Below, in pieces: positions 46,450 to 58,149 of a DNA stretch of 64,000 bases. Every line of letters starts with the position of its first letter. Positions within the stretch are counted from its first letter, which is position 1. The notes below the pieces were generated by a model. It was not told the origin of the DNA and searched no databases. It saw only the letters and a program-made list of their open reading frames with translations. A program made the translations under genes and the position numbers. The DNA comes from Armillaria gallica (taxonomy: Eukaryota; Basidiomycota; Agaricomycetes; Agaricales; Physalacriaceae): contig JBANDB010000019.1 in NCBI GenBank assembly GCA_037576215.1, forward strand, positions 813,501 through 877,500, in the 5' to 3' direction.

Positions 46450-47125
46450 CTACAAGATTGGGAGATAACCCTGATCTCCACACCTACGTCGAGGTTTCAG
46501 TCAAGACATTGCGACAGATAACTATAAGAACTTACAGTGCGTTGTACACAAAAAGGAAGAATGTCCTGGCAATTTCAAGCATGCTTTGCCCGCTAGTGAA
46601 ATAGTGTCTAAAAGCAATGAAACTAGCACTGCTGAATTGCGTTCATGAGCTTGAGTAAGGGTAGGCATAAAACCTATTACTTACATAGTCGCTCTGGCGA
46701 CACCGCCCAATAGTACAGCCCATACCAGGGATACAATGACACCAAAGACATTGCTGAAGAATGCATCCCAGAACATGCTGGTCCTAGATTCAGTCATGTC
46801 GAGAGATGCAATGAAGGGAAGGATCTCCTCAAGGTACTCGAAGGGAATGTATACATTGTTTCCCTCATAGCCTTTCAGAGTTGTGGTGAGCCGCGTAGTC
46901 CTCTCCAAGTAAGAGTCGATGTCACGACCAAATATCTCAATGCAGACCTGGAAGCAGATGCATAAGTGAAAGAGGTGGGATACTGACAACTAAGCTCACC
47001 CTCTTTGGCAAAGCCAAGAGTCTATCACCTCGTTTGACAACTATGTGGCCTTGGTTCATCTGACTACCATTTGAGGTATGAGTGACAGCGGAATAACCAG
47101 GAGGTGCAGTAAGTGAGTGGTCCAT
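46450..47125 (-). CDS. Small membrane protein, four exons, 164 aa
   Basis: Exons 47125-47000, 46947-46685, 46607-46536 and 46483-46450 join in phase through GT-AG introns of 52-77 bp and end in TAG. After a Ser/Thr-rich N-terminus comes GHIVVKRGDRLLALPKR, then EIFGRDIDSYLERTTRLTTT, a hydrophobic segment (FFSNVFGVIVSLVWAVLLGG) at about 110-130 and a second short hydrophobic stretch (IARTFFLFVYNAL) near the end, suggesting one or two membrane spans. I do not recognise the family. It lies in a stretch free of the dispersed repeat. Confidence 0.6.
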
Positions 47126-48235
47126 TTGATGGGGGAGGATTAACGGTGATGGATAAGGGAGAAAAGTGGGTCACGATGGGCAGGCTGAAATAATAAAGGA
47201 AAGGCACAAAGGCAAGGAAATAACGAGACCACATCATTGCGTTACTGTTACAGGATAGGTAGACAAAGGAATAGAAAGAGATACAGACGACGATGATTGC
47301 CACGTGCTTTGATTGGAGAGACCAGCCTGAGATGGAAGAGATTGGGAACTATCACTAATATGGATCATGGGAGTACCCACATTTTGTGAGCGCAGGCAAG
47401 CACATGGACCTCATACGGTCTACAGAGTGACAGTGTGGAGATTTCAAGCGTACAGGCGGTACCCCAGGAAATCCTGATAAATAAGCCGAGAGCAAATAAT
47501 ACCGGCTCCAGCAAGGAAACAGAAAGACAATAACGTGCTCATTATCACCCGTTGAAAAGCTATATACATATTCTTTATATGTATAAGAACAATATTGTCG
47601 AGTCTCAAAGCAATATGATAAGAAACGAAAGAGATACGACCCGACAAAATGATGACGACGATGGCAAAAAAAAGTTATCGAGGACCGTGACATTTGCACT
47701 TGTTTGACTCCCTTCACCAGACTGGTTCCTTCGCATGTTAGCCAATTCTACTCACTGCACTTGCAATTAGTCATGGGGGTGTACATGCCAGACCACAGAT
47801 AATAGCCAAAAGCTCCAGGACCATCAACAGGGGCCACCAGTCAGTAACTATCCTATATTGGCTCCCATCAAGTTCCCATTAATCTGAAACAAATACTAAC
47901 GTCCCAATGGCTCATGCAGTGTACTTATCTGCAGCATGTATACATGAAATTCAGAAATTGTATGTCGGCCGCTTGGAAGAATGGCCCAGGAATCGTGCAT
48001 TGCAATTTGAATTTCAAGCTACAACTGACGGTAACGCGAGGACCCAAGGGGGCAGCAGGATTCAAGAAAGACACATGGCATACATTTTCACATTTAAGGA
48101 TGGCCTGGACCCCCATCTCTATTCATGAAGCCATTGAAATAATGCTATATTGGATCACCAGGTAAGTCCTAGAGTATTATATAGCATAAAATGGGGCACA
48201 CAAAGTGTACGTCTTTTTCGTGTTTAAGGCTCAGA
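47126..48235. other. No supported gene
   Basis: Several open frames on the minus strand (47064-47303, 47355-47717, 47925-48116) have hydrophobic runs but no shared exon logic. Could be 5' region of the membrane-protein gene or small unrecognised genes. Confidence 0.35.
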
Positions 48236-48266
48236 CCCCTCCCCCTCCCTCCCTCCCTCCCTACCC
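48236..48266 (+). repeat. CCCT microsatellite
   Basis: A C-rich run of CCCT units immediately before the TIR element at 48302. Confidence 0.85.
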
Positions 48267-48301
48267 TATGTGCAGGATTTTAGCTGTGCCTCCCCCTTGC
48301 G

Positions 48302-48889
48302 AGGACCCCCAATTATCCCTATAGAAGTCGGTAGTAGGTATGCCAAAATTGCCTGTTTCAAAATTTCATCCGAACTTTTGTTCCGACCTCAAAGTTTCCC
48401 CCAAAAATCACTAAAACAAAATCGCTAAAAATCCCAAAATTATACAGACATCTAAATACAGCGCTGCTAATGGTTGTTCAATCTCCTCCATCACTAGTAC
48501 TGAGTAGTAGTACATTGAAATAAGTGATATGAGATGTAGGAAACTGTGTCTTCGAATAGATCTAAATGTAAATGATTTTTTGAACAAAAGTATGTAATAA
48601 TTAACAGCGCGAAGTTTCAACGGGAAATATGAATTTAATAAAGCAAAACCCCAGGGTCCAGGGTCTATCAAGATACAATGCACTGACCTAAATGCTAAGT
48701 AGCACATAACATGTTGTCCAAACTTCCGTTCCAACATTGTGGATTTGTCCTCCATTGTCCAAATAAAAAATCCGACCTACAAAGTCAGAGGGTCAAATTT
48801 GTCCGAACTTTGTGCCGACCTCAGTGACCAGGAAGGCCAAATCCGTCCGAACTTTCTGATCGACCTATATAGGGATAATTAGGGGTCCT
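48302..48889. mobile_element. 588-bp MITE-like element with 22-bp terminal inverted repeats
   Basis: The ends AGGACCCCCAATTATCC... (48302-48323) and ...AATTAGGGGTCCT (48868-48889) are inverted repeats with 21 of 22 positions matching. A subterminal motif of the form TCCGAACTTT-TG--CGACCT occurs at about 48368, 48798 and 48845. There is no ORF, as expected for a non-autonomous DNA transposon. A target-site duplication is not obvious: flanks read TTGCG and GTAAC. No transposase with matching ends is visible in the window. Confidence 0.75.
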
Positions 48890-49466
48890 GTAACACGTCA
48901 AGGAAAATCAGTCACGTGCACCAGTGGTCGACATGAGTTGCGACCTGTTGCGACTCGCCCAGATAGTGATACCGTTACACATGTACATCTTCTTGTAGGC
49001 CTCTCATGTGAATGCAAGATGAGCATATATGGTTGCTCTGTCCCGTGAACCTGTAGCTCTTGTCTATGAGGCTTGAGGAGAGTGCGTGTGGCATGATTTT
49101 CTTGGATGTGTGCTCTGATTACCAGTACTTGCTAAATATCTGACTGAGAGTGGGGAGAAAAGCAGTAGAATTCAGAGGTTGGAGGACTGGTAGCCATACT
49201 AGAATTTACGTATGACAGCAGTATGCATAAGATAGATGCTAAGAACAGGACTAATACCTACTAATACTGACCTGAATCATCGAGACAAGCTGGAGTCCAG
49301 ATGAATCATCCCAGGAGAGATGCTGGACACAGCTGGAGTGAAATCCAGCTCCACGTATATCACAAATGTAAACAAATGACCGCACGAACGAGACTTCCTA
49401 TGCAGACGTGTGGCTAGCTGAGGTCAAGTACTGTCACTTGCGACGTTCATAGTGCAGCGGGATGGA
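48890..49466. other. No gene seen
   Basis: About 580 bp between the MITE-like element and the broken gene at 49467. No coding frame or repeat recognised; could contain degraded 3' exons of the minus-strand gene. Confidence 0.4.
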
Positions 49467-50103
49467 TCAAGAATAGACCCTGAAGATGTACATTTTCTGT
49501 GGACTTCCAAGAAGATACCAAGAAATGGTTGTAACTGATTGATACATCTGAGTGAAAGGTTCAGTTATTTGTGGACCTTTGGAAGGAAAATGGCTTACTA
49601 CCCTTCCATAGTCTTTGGTTTTGAAGGTCACAGCGGTTTTATTGGCCTTACAGACCCATGCTTTACTGCCCACTCCCTTGTTTGCCAACTCTGCTGTAAA
49701 TACCATATTTCCCACTGTGTTGAACCCTATTATGGTGTAGGGTTGAATTCGACTCAAGTTGCGTTAAGATGGGACAGTTAATATTCTCAACAACTTACGA
49801 TATTGTGTGCGTGCATGCTCCGGACCACCAGATCCGAGAGCTTCAAGAGTTTGTTCCATCCTGTCCCTCTCGAACAAGAGTTGCCCTCCAATCGACTGCC
49901 TTACATAGAATGTGGGCTTTGGGACGAACATGTATACAACGCAAGGGTAAGACACCCAAGAAGAAGAGCGAGGAAATACACACTAATGCTTCTGGCAAGC
50001 GCAAGATCCACGATTGACTTCAAACCCTAAGCGAAGACACGACTTAGCCCTGACGAAGCACGGATAGCATTCCACTCACCTTCACAGAAAACCAGCATGA
50101 CAT
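49467..50103 (-). pseudogene. Paralogue of the 54-55 kb gene with two lost splice acceptors
   Basis: Exon 1 from ATG 50103 (MSCWFSVK) and exon 2 50026-49984 (GLKSIVDLALARSI) match the intact paralogue in length and phase. Exon 3 (FVPKPTFYVRQSIGGQLLFE) and exon 4 (YTIIGFNTVGNMVFTAELAN) are also recognisable. At the positions of the paralogue's acceptors, AG is replaced by AT (49935-49934) and AA (49779-49778). Other acceptors might be used, but none keeps the frame by eye. Product family unknown. Confidence 0.55.
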
Positions 50104-51494
50104 TGAGGCAGAATGAAGTCGAGCAGACAAAGAAGAGAGACAAAAGGTCAGAAATGAGAGAAAACTAGTGTGGTAAGCCAACCACAGTGCAAGAAAAACC
50201 TTACATATTGATTTCAAGGCAGTATCAAGCACAAATATATACAAGGCCGCTGGTTTGAGTTTCAATGGGCACTTGGAGAGATGCAATAAGCTAAGAAGAC
50301 TCGAAATGACATGTCCAGTCAAAAATCGTGGTTCCGAGGGTAGGTTTCTAGCGAAGAGATGTCCTACCATCTGAAGTTTGAGTGCAGTTTCACGTCAAGT
50401 GAGCGTACATGCTGGTTTATGAGTCAGCGTGGTTCTGAAGACACACACAGAGTATACGAGGTAGAGAACATGTCATTGTATCAGTTCAATCTATGTGAAG
50501 ACAGTCAGTCCACAGTATTAAGACAGTGAATCAGGAAAAGATACCGACATATTGGTCCAAACTGCATTGTCCTCAGCAGCTAGGCTTCCATCCCCCCATC
50601 CTTTGTTTGCGCACACAGGAAGCTTTTAGGTCTCGTGATCCTGCGGTGCCTCTTCATTACTTCAATGTCCAATGACCTTAATATTCACGGGAAATTTGCC
50701 TAAGTACTATGTACATGATGGTAATTTGTTCTCATTCTCCCCTATATATATATAGCGAATCACTTTGATGATTATTCTTGCATATGTAGCCTACACCAGC
50801 TTGGCCAAGTAGTAGCCTCCATGTGCGCGCATTGAAGCCCGACTGAAGTCGGGTGATCAATCACCTCCCACCTCCAATAGACATGAAGAGTGCTCTCAAC
50901 AGGGTTCACAGCCAATGAGGAACAATCAAGGGTGTTCCAAGGTGTAGAGCATGTATGCTCCCACCGGTCAGAGGATGATTTGTGCCAGCTGCAGTCATGG
51001 TCTTGCAGAGGCATATTCTCATCGCAACAACCACGAGATCATCGTACTCATGATGAGATAGAACTACTCAATAGCATGGATATGATGAGAGCAAAATCCG
51101 GTCGCCACAAAATCATGTTTTCAGATCTGAATGTTGGATATCGGTTAGCAATGCAACAGGAGGGTTAAACGAGGCTAACCTATGCTGGGATCGAGTATTT
51201 GAGATGCTTGCCAGTCGTGACGCCAATGCGTGGGATAGCTCCTGCTGTGTGCTCGTTGGCACGACCATAGTCACAGGTGGCTGATGGGAGGAGGTACGAT
51301 AGTGTCGAAAGATGTGTGTATGCATGACAGGGAAGGGGTCCCTCACAAAGGGTTCTGCAGTGTCTGTCCCACAGAGGGACTATTCTAGTACGAGTATTGA
51401 CGATTTCAGGCAGTAAAAGGGTAGAACTGATCTTTGGCGTCTTGTCATGGAGTTGGATCTAAAATTAAGAGAAAGCTGCAAAATGAAGAAGCGG
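50104..51494. other. Intergenic stretch with one tight hairpin, no gene seen
   Basis: CCCGACTGAAGTCGGG at 50838-50853 is a perfect 7-bp inverted repeat with a 2-base centre. A TATATATATA run lies near 50745. Open frames (50044-50370, 50772-51014, 51113-51346, all minus) have no recognisable content. Confidence 0.4.
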
Positions 51495-52880
51495 AGAGTC
51501 AGAAGGATCGGTCTGGTCCATGAGAGCAGGGCTTCCCAAACACCGTCACATGTTTGAAGACACTGGAAGGTACTCTGTGCAGTCTGCCCATGACAGGATA
51601 ATGCCTAACAATAGACTCTGAAGGTGGGCGAGTTTGACTGGAGACGAGAGTCGCTGGGTGAGTCATCAGCAACTTCTAAATCTGGATGGCCTCTGGTTCG
51701 AATCCTGGTCATGACCGTTCCCCAAAAAGATGTGCGACAAGTAAACAGATGCTGACTTGCTATACGAAAAATCCGAATCAGTAAGAGTACGATCAGGTAA
51801 CAATGGTGGACTGACGATAATTCATTACGAGACCATCATGTTTGCAGCAGTCTTCATCGCGCATCCATCATGTTCTGGTGTCCGTACAGCAAGTATTCAT
51901 ACCAGATACACTGCGATTAGTCTTCCTCGGCGTAAGCGAAATGAGAACGATCCTGTACTGCTTTTTCGGGGGTGAAACTGTCTTTGGCATCGGTACGGAA
52001 TCCAATGAGATCTTTATTGGTCACATTCGTGTTGTGGAATATTGAGAGAAGGTATCTCAGTGTTCATCGGAGAGTAAGGACAGAACACGCTGACAACAAG
52101 TTGGCCAAAGTTGAGGAGAATGGTGTCGACTGATAGCCCACTACAGAAACGGGGTCAGCCTGAGGTCTATTTCCTCATGAATAATGAAGGTAACACACAC
52201 ACATTTGTTGGCAAATTTGAGACTATCGAGACTATCTGTCCAGAGCTTCGCAGCATCCTTGAGTGTCATTGATTCAACGTCAGCTCCTGGCCCGTGCGAT
52301 GATCTTCATAGCGACGATAAGGGGGCAGCCAATATCTGTGAAGAACGAAAACCATCAGAAGGTCAATCCCTCTATCTGTCCAGGACATGGAAACACACCG
52401 GCATTGCTCTTCATCATCCCTCTCTTATCCATTCCCGTCCACAAAATCACTGCAATTTCTATGTCAGTAAAAGCCTCAAGTGAGATGCATCATCTTACCT
52501 GGTATGTGTCAATTCCTGCATACTCTCCTCGAGTATGACCAGAAAAAAATGGATTTTAGCCAACAACTGAAACACTGAAATCCAGTGCTACATAGTGAAC
52601 ACCGGTGACAAGAGAGGAAAACCATGGGAACATTCTCTCTCGGCTAGATTCGTTGGCCAAATTTCTTGACTCCCCTAAATCTGCAGCTTGAGGAGATAAG
52701 TAATTTCATGCCTGATCTGGCTCCTGCCATCATTTTCTCACGCCCTTTCCCCCTTGCTTGCTACTTATCCATTGAGCCTTTAAACTTGTGCCAGTTGGAT
52801 GTCACACTCAAAATTAATATCCTCGTTCACTACTTATTGGATGTTTTCTGCTGCTGCATCTATTCACATGTGCCTCACAG
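51495..52880 (-). repeat. Dispersed repeat copy 8 (F-box absent)
   Basis: B-box GGTTCGAATCC at 51695-51705 matches the consensus. Its body is nearly parallel to copy 1 (shared AGACTATCGAGACTATCTGT and an AAAAAAATGGATTTTAGCC insertion found only in these two). The F-box side ends at about 51490 in unrelated sequence. Confidence 0.9.
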
Positions 52881-53150
52881 GCCCTTTTCAGTCAACAACT
52901 CAAGCCAAACCTGTGGGTGAAAATAATCCTCATTTTACCATACCATTCTTGACGATCTGTCCTGTAGACAATAATTCATGGTCAATTTCATCACAAATCA
53001 CAGGGAATAGATCCTACTGTAAACTTCATGTCGCCATATCCAGTCAATCAACAGTGCACTTTCTCTGCCTCCCAATCTACTACTCGGAATTTGGACCAAA
53101 CTTGTAGCGCCTCATTGCTCAGGGTCGTCCGAAAGTCTTAGCCATCTGGA
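52881..53150 (-). repeat. Cargo edge of a cassette-2/3-type unit
   Basis: Matches 62200-62410 in inverted order (AATCACAGGGA-TAGATCCTAC, TCAATCAACAGTGCACTTTC). Together with copy 8 it is half of a cassette whose remaining cargo is missing. Confidence 0.65.
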
Positions 53151-53640
53151 GAGCTGGTGATCTGACGATCGGCAAATGCGTTCGATTATCATTATCTCTC
53201 ATGAGGGACCACGCCATAAGATTTGTGCATATTCACTTTCTAGTTCCCTTGCTTAGTCTGACCCTTCCATGTCAGAATGCTATATGAGAATGAATGAGAG
53301 AAGTCACGCCCACAGGCGGAGAAGTGGATATTCATGTCACTATAGCCTTCTCCCAGGCTAGCGCTGTTGATGGAGGGGCAGAGACGTGGGGGGTGCATCT
53401 ACCTGTTGAGATGGGAGGACGAGGACTCGGATGAGAGGGGGAAGTCATGCTTTACGGAAGGATGGGGACAGATAAATGAATAATAGATACGCTTGAACAT
53501 CATCCCTTCCAAGTTGGTTGTACTACAAAATACTATTGAAGGCAGATGTTTCAGGACATGCTGATTAAATACTTGTCATACAGCCCGGCAACTTTTACTG
53601 CATGCGCCGATGCACGAGAATCGTTCAAGCCATACCTATG
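53151..53640. other. No gene seen
   Basis: Unique-looking DNA between the cassette fragment and the minus-strand gene. A purine-rich run lies at 53370-53470. Confidence 0.4.
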
Positions 53641-53935
53641 GTGATAACTCATCTATCCAGCGATGAAAGCTCTGAATCACATTTACTTTGCCGAATGATT
53701 TGTCGGGAGAGAACCAATTTTGAACAATTAGTCAAGCTAACCATTGTGGAGAAAGTACCCATTTTCACATAAAGAGCATTGCGTGCCCTTTGGATGCGGA
53801 GTAGATGAGTAATATTCATAGAATAAAGCAAAAAGCAAACAATCCGCCTGCGCTGTACGCAAAAGCCGGCTCAGTTACACATTTGGAAGTTTTAAGGCTA
53901 TTACAGCACCTGACCTTGCAGTATGCTGTCTCCAG

Positions 53936-55116
53936 TCATACAAATATTGTGGAGGCCAGGCTGTAACATCTGTCATCCCGTTGACCATTTGAAACGAAGT
54001 CCAAATAGTGAGTACAGGAGTGCCGGTGGATTTGACAGGTGAATATACCATATCGGCCGATGAGGGCGTTCAGACTTGAGGATGGTTGAGGATTTTGGAT
54101 CTGGCCCAAGAAAGATATTAGTGTCACCACTGACAATACTAGAGGATCGGAATGCACCGATGTCTGCAAATCAGGAAGTCAAATACTATCGTCTGTCGTG
54201 AATGACGCCTTCCTGTCTAGTCCCAACCGAACTCTATGAAATCTGAGGTATCGCTGAATGTATCCACGTACCGGCCCTGATGATATCGCAGTCAGACAAT
54301 TCAAGTGCAGTGAAATAGAGAGACTTACATCAACACCATCTGTCAAAGCAAGTCAATTTGTGTATTCAGGTATTCCCGCCTATTGCTCCATTCATCAGTT
54401 ACTGTGAAGACAGACACATAGGATCAAGATGCACACTTCTTCCTATGTTCCCCAAAGATATACAGAAATGAATTCAACTAGCTATTATATCTGCAGGCAC
54501 CAATTAGTGTATTTTCAAAGTTTCATAAGGGAATACTCACTGGTCCATCAAACTCTGCTGGTTTGAAGATCTCCCGCCTTTGATTCAGTGTATAGACCCA
54601 CGCATCACTGTCAACCACCCTGATCGCCAACTCTGTGGTGAAAACCATACTACCCACATCGTTAAAGCCTCGAATGGTATAATGATCCATTTCACCAAGA
54701 GAGTTTGAACGGTGCCATCCACAGCTGCGAGGAAATCAGACGAGCAAGTGAAAAAGCAGAATACTTACCCTATCGCAAGCGTCTGCGTGCCGGACCACCA
54801 CACTTGACACCCAAAATGGCGGAGGGTTGTGTCAAGGATCACTTTTCCCCATGGTCCTCGAAGTCTTTGCTTTCTCCCTGTCGCCCCGAAGAAAGACTGC
54901 TTGCTGACCGACTTTCGTACATAGAACGCAGGCTTCGCGACGAAGATATCTAGCCCACAAGGATGAGGAGATGGCAGAATATGAAAAAGATACTCACTGA
55001 TGACAGCAGACAGCACAAGTTTCACGATGGACTTCATTCCCTGGATGAATATGCGAATTTTAGCAAAAGGAGCAATGTCTGAGGATGCTTACCTTTCTGG
55101 AGAACCAGGATGACAT
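53936..55116 (-). CDS. Unrecognised multi-exon gene, paralogue of 49.5-50.1 kb
   Basis: Exons 55116-55093, 55040-54998, 54949-54769 and 54724-54541 join in phase and give 144 codons: MSSWFSRK, GMKSIVKLVLSAVI (amphipathic), FVAKPAFYVRKSVSKQSFFG, LDTTLRHFGCQVWWSGTQTL, then HYTIRGFNDVGSMVFTTELA and DAWVYTLNQRREIFKPAEFD. Further exons probably follow, including one reading IGAFRSSSIVSGDTNIFLGP and PIWYIHLSNPPALLYSLFGL near 54165-53940; the 3' end, perhaps reaching 53649, is not fixed. No known domain recognised. The comparison with the broken copy at 49.5 kb supports these splice sites. Confidence 0.6.
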
Positions 55117-55725
55117 GGCTGACAAAAATGAGAGTGAAGAGGACAAGAGAAAGCAAAAGAGGACAGAAAGTATAATAGAATCGGAGTGAAAATAGGATTA
55201 AATACGACGTTGGGCATCGCATGCAACCTGTCACACACACATTGGGATGCGATTCATGCCTTTGAGATATGCAGGGACCTTTGTGTTGCAATTGAATGAC
55301 TTGGATGTCACACGAGACTTTGTAGGATCAGGGTTTTGAGACCATGTTATTCATTTGGTAGCTTGGGATTTCCGTTCATCTGAACTCCGAGCATATTTTA
55401 ACAATTGCAAGAGACACATTGACAGTGCTAATACATTGTTATATCTTGTAGGGTTCTGTGAGCGAGGGATTCACAAGGTGGAAGAAATTATACTCACCTA
55501 GTTCACAAGGTAGATATAACAGGTAGGTATGAACGTCCATTTATCATATCATCCTACAGGGACTACTCAGCACATACTATAAGGCTATAAGCATAGGGAG
55601 TACCAGCCTTATGGATATTTTCCTCATCGGCTGATGGCTTTCACTGAATGATCATTTTTCTTTCGGTGCTACCCTGACCACAGTCATCGAAAGCTCCAGA
55701 TGAAAGTAGATAGTAGAGAGGCATC
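55117..55725. other. Flank between two minus-strand genes, no gene seen
   Basis: Contains the 5' region of the 55116 gene; a hydrophobic open frame at 55034-55291 overlaps it in another phase and is probably a shadow. Nothing else recognised. Confidence 0.4.
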
Positions 55726-56081
55726 CTAGACATCAAACACAATGGGGTGCATGACACATAGCCAGGACATTACACAAGCCGCCACATAGCAACCACAAGT
55801 CACTTGGTCTTGCTGGCTACAAAGAGAAAGAGAGGTTAGAAAGGGATTATTCAACAGAGAAGAACGTACGAGATTCTGGACTGGACAGCCGCATCATTAG
55901 CAGCCTCGACCAAGTAGTTCGAAGATGCATTCGCTTCTCCTGGAGGCCCTTCAACGGAACTCTGTGGGCCATCGTTATCAGCAGTATCAGGCGATAGTGT
56001 TTGCATACGTGGGAAGTGACGCACTAAAGGCCTCGATGGAAAACACCTTGACAGCGCAGATCTGAGTAGTCGCAACATCAT
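55726..56081 (-). CDS. Small protein with Arg-rich N-terminal leader, two exons, 100 aa
   Basis: Exon 1 56081-55870 and exon 2 55816-55726 join in phase (GTACGT...TTTGTAG) and end in TAG. The start MMLRLLRSALSRCFPSRPLV is basic and amphipathic without acidic residues, like a mitochondrial presequence. The middle is Ser/Pro/Asp-rich and disordered. The tail is Cys-rich and hydrophobic (CGCYVAACVMSWLCVMHP). No family recognised; a small mitochondrial or membrane protein is an inference. Confidence 0.45.
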
Positions 56082-56374
56082 TGTGCAACTGCATTCTGAG
56101 ACAGGGCACTAGTAGTAGCAGTACTAAAGTGACAGTCGCTGGTTTGGAGGCGCTTCCTATATTTTAGCAACATCCGAGTTGCAGACACGAAAGGGTGCTT
56201 GCAAGCTACCCAATATGAACAGTAGCTGCTTCACGTGGATTCATTCATTCAGTCTCCCAAAGTCTGGTCATGTCAAAATGGAGAAATTGCATCACAAATT
56301 GCCATGGCCTTAAAAGTGTGTTCAATTATGTGGATCATTGACATATAAGCTACCTTTATTTATATGTGATACCA

Positions 56375-57926
56375 TCAAGTAGTCGTATGCATTGTCAATA
56401 CTCTAGATGTTTTCTTACTCCTCACAATCACGTAACGATAATTGAGAAAGAGGCTATTTTGAGCGAAAACAAATATCTCATTTATGGCATCCTCCTCAAG
56501 CAGAGAAACGGAAAAAATGAGTCGATGACCTGCAAAAAAAGGCAAACACAATGTCCCCATGCACTGCCAAGGTCTCTGTGAGTGTCATGGAATGTAATGT
56601 CAATGGAATGCTCACCAAAATATCTTCGACAGAGTCAAAGTTGGGGAATTCTAGCCATAGCCCTTTGACGCATACCGGAGTCTTCGGTTGTATGGATGGA
56701 CATAGGGAGAGATTGACATGGTGCGTGGGGGAGGGCAAAATTAGGTGGACCATAGTAGCCAGACTGACCCCAGAGGAGAAGCAGTCGGACAATACCGATT
56801 CGAGGAACGTATATAAGGTACAAGGCTCATGTTCGGGATGTATCTCCAGGCATTCAAGCATGGGAAAGGCCGCAGACTGGAGCATAGGCAGCACCAGCTT
56901 TGGAGGACCCGTCACTTTGGTGAGTCCGTGATTGAGCCCTTTCAGGCCATACAAAGAGCGCAATGTCGAATCATCATCAACAATCGTCGCAGATTGAGTT
57001 TCAAGGCATACAAGGGTTGGATGATGTTTTATCAGCGCTTGAACCACATACGCTGGAAGCCCGATCGAGAGATGAAGCTCCGACAAATTCTTGAAGCGCA
57101 AGGTGGTCAAGACATCTCATCTCTCGGGGCTCTGAGTCGACTCAGCTATGGTCAACTGTTCGACCTTTGGTGAGGAGTGTAGCATCAAATTGCATAGGAA
57201 AGAGTCAGAATCATAAATAGTGATATTGCGGATGGACTGGGAGGAAGGGAGGGAGAGACGTATGCAGTCTCGCAATCCGCTATGACAGGGGAGGAGTGGT
57301 TTTCCCGCTGTAGTAAAGGATATCATTGAGTGGGAAGAAAGGAGGATAAGAGCAAGGACTCTTTCAAGGAGAGGCTGCTCAACTGCCATGGAAGGAGCGA
57401 GATCGAGAGCCAAACAAACATGTATGGAGGGGAATTCGCATCCTTTGGCAGATATTAGGGAAAGGAATTTTGTAGAGCATTTAACCTCTTTGATATTATA
57501 AGTGAGGAAGACGAGCATGAATGAAGACGATTCCTCGCACCCTTTCTGTGACGAGAGCCAGAGTTTTGCGGCGTGGTAAGTCTTGGTAGTCACATAGATA
57601 GAGGTCAGTGAGGCCCACATCGCACAACATTGAGCAATGATGTCGACGATGATCTCCAAATACTGTTTACAGACAGTGGCAATCCGAAAAAGTTGGTGGG
57701 TAGGCAGAGATGAAAGAATCTCAAGCTGGAGCTCATTGGGAAGAGCGAGTATGTATGCGTGGGACAGTGAGATTTTGTAGCTGGGAGACATATGGGAAGA
57801 GCTTGGTGAATGTGCGACATCATGTCTGGAGAGGTTGGAGGATGTCGATCTAGATCTAGATCGAGTGGAGACTTTGAGAGGTGAATAGCGAAGGGGACTA
57901 GATTTGGTGGACGGGTTTCGAGGCAT
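56375..57926 (-). pseudogene. F-box gene copy near-identical to the 24912 gene, stopped at codon 270
   Basis: From ATG 57926 the protein matches the 24912 product almost residue for residue over the first 269 codons. Codon 270 is TGA (57117-57119) where the intact copy has TGG (25719-25721), a single G to A change. The frame stays open afterwards through exon 1 (to 56616), the 40-bp intron and exon 2 (56575-56375; HRLIFSVSLLEEDAINEIF). Exon 2 is unlike the 24912 exon 2 and closer to the 45-kb copy. The upstream ~250 bp, including the TATA-like box, are also shared with the 24912 gene. Confidence 0.85.
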
Positions 57927-58149
57927 TGGTCAAGGTCAGAAATGTGAAAGACGGATTTCGCTCACTTTTATAGCTCACATACAAAGGAACTTCGAAGGAC
58001 CCTGCCTGTTGGCTATAAAAGGCGATCAATTGCAAATGGAGTTGCCTTTGCATGATGCCTATAAGCTACCGGAAATCGAAGGCAGAGAGAGCTGCAAAAA
58101 TGAACAAGGCAGAAAAGCAGAGATTGCAGCATTGTTGCCATATGCAAGT

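Noticed and set aside
48411..48755. 114-codon ORF within the TIR element as a transposase
   Set aside because: No catalytic motif, low complexity, and it lies in a 588-bp element too short to be autonomous.
17470..57119. Preponderance of in-frame TGA suggesting stop recoding or selenocysteine
   Set aside because: Other genes here end normally at TGA, and fungi of this kind lack the selenocysteine system as far as I know. One stop has a sibling copy with TGG, which fits mutation.
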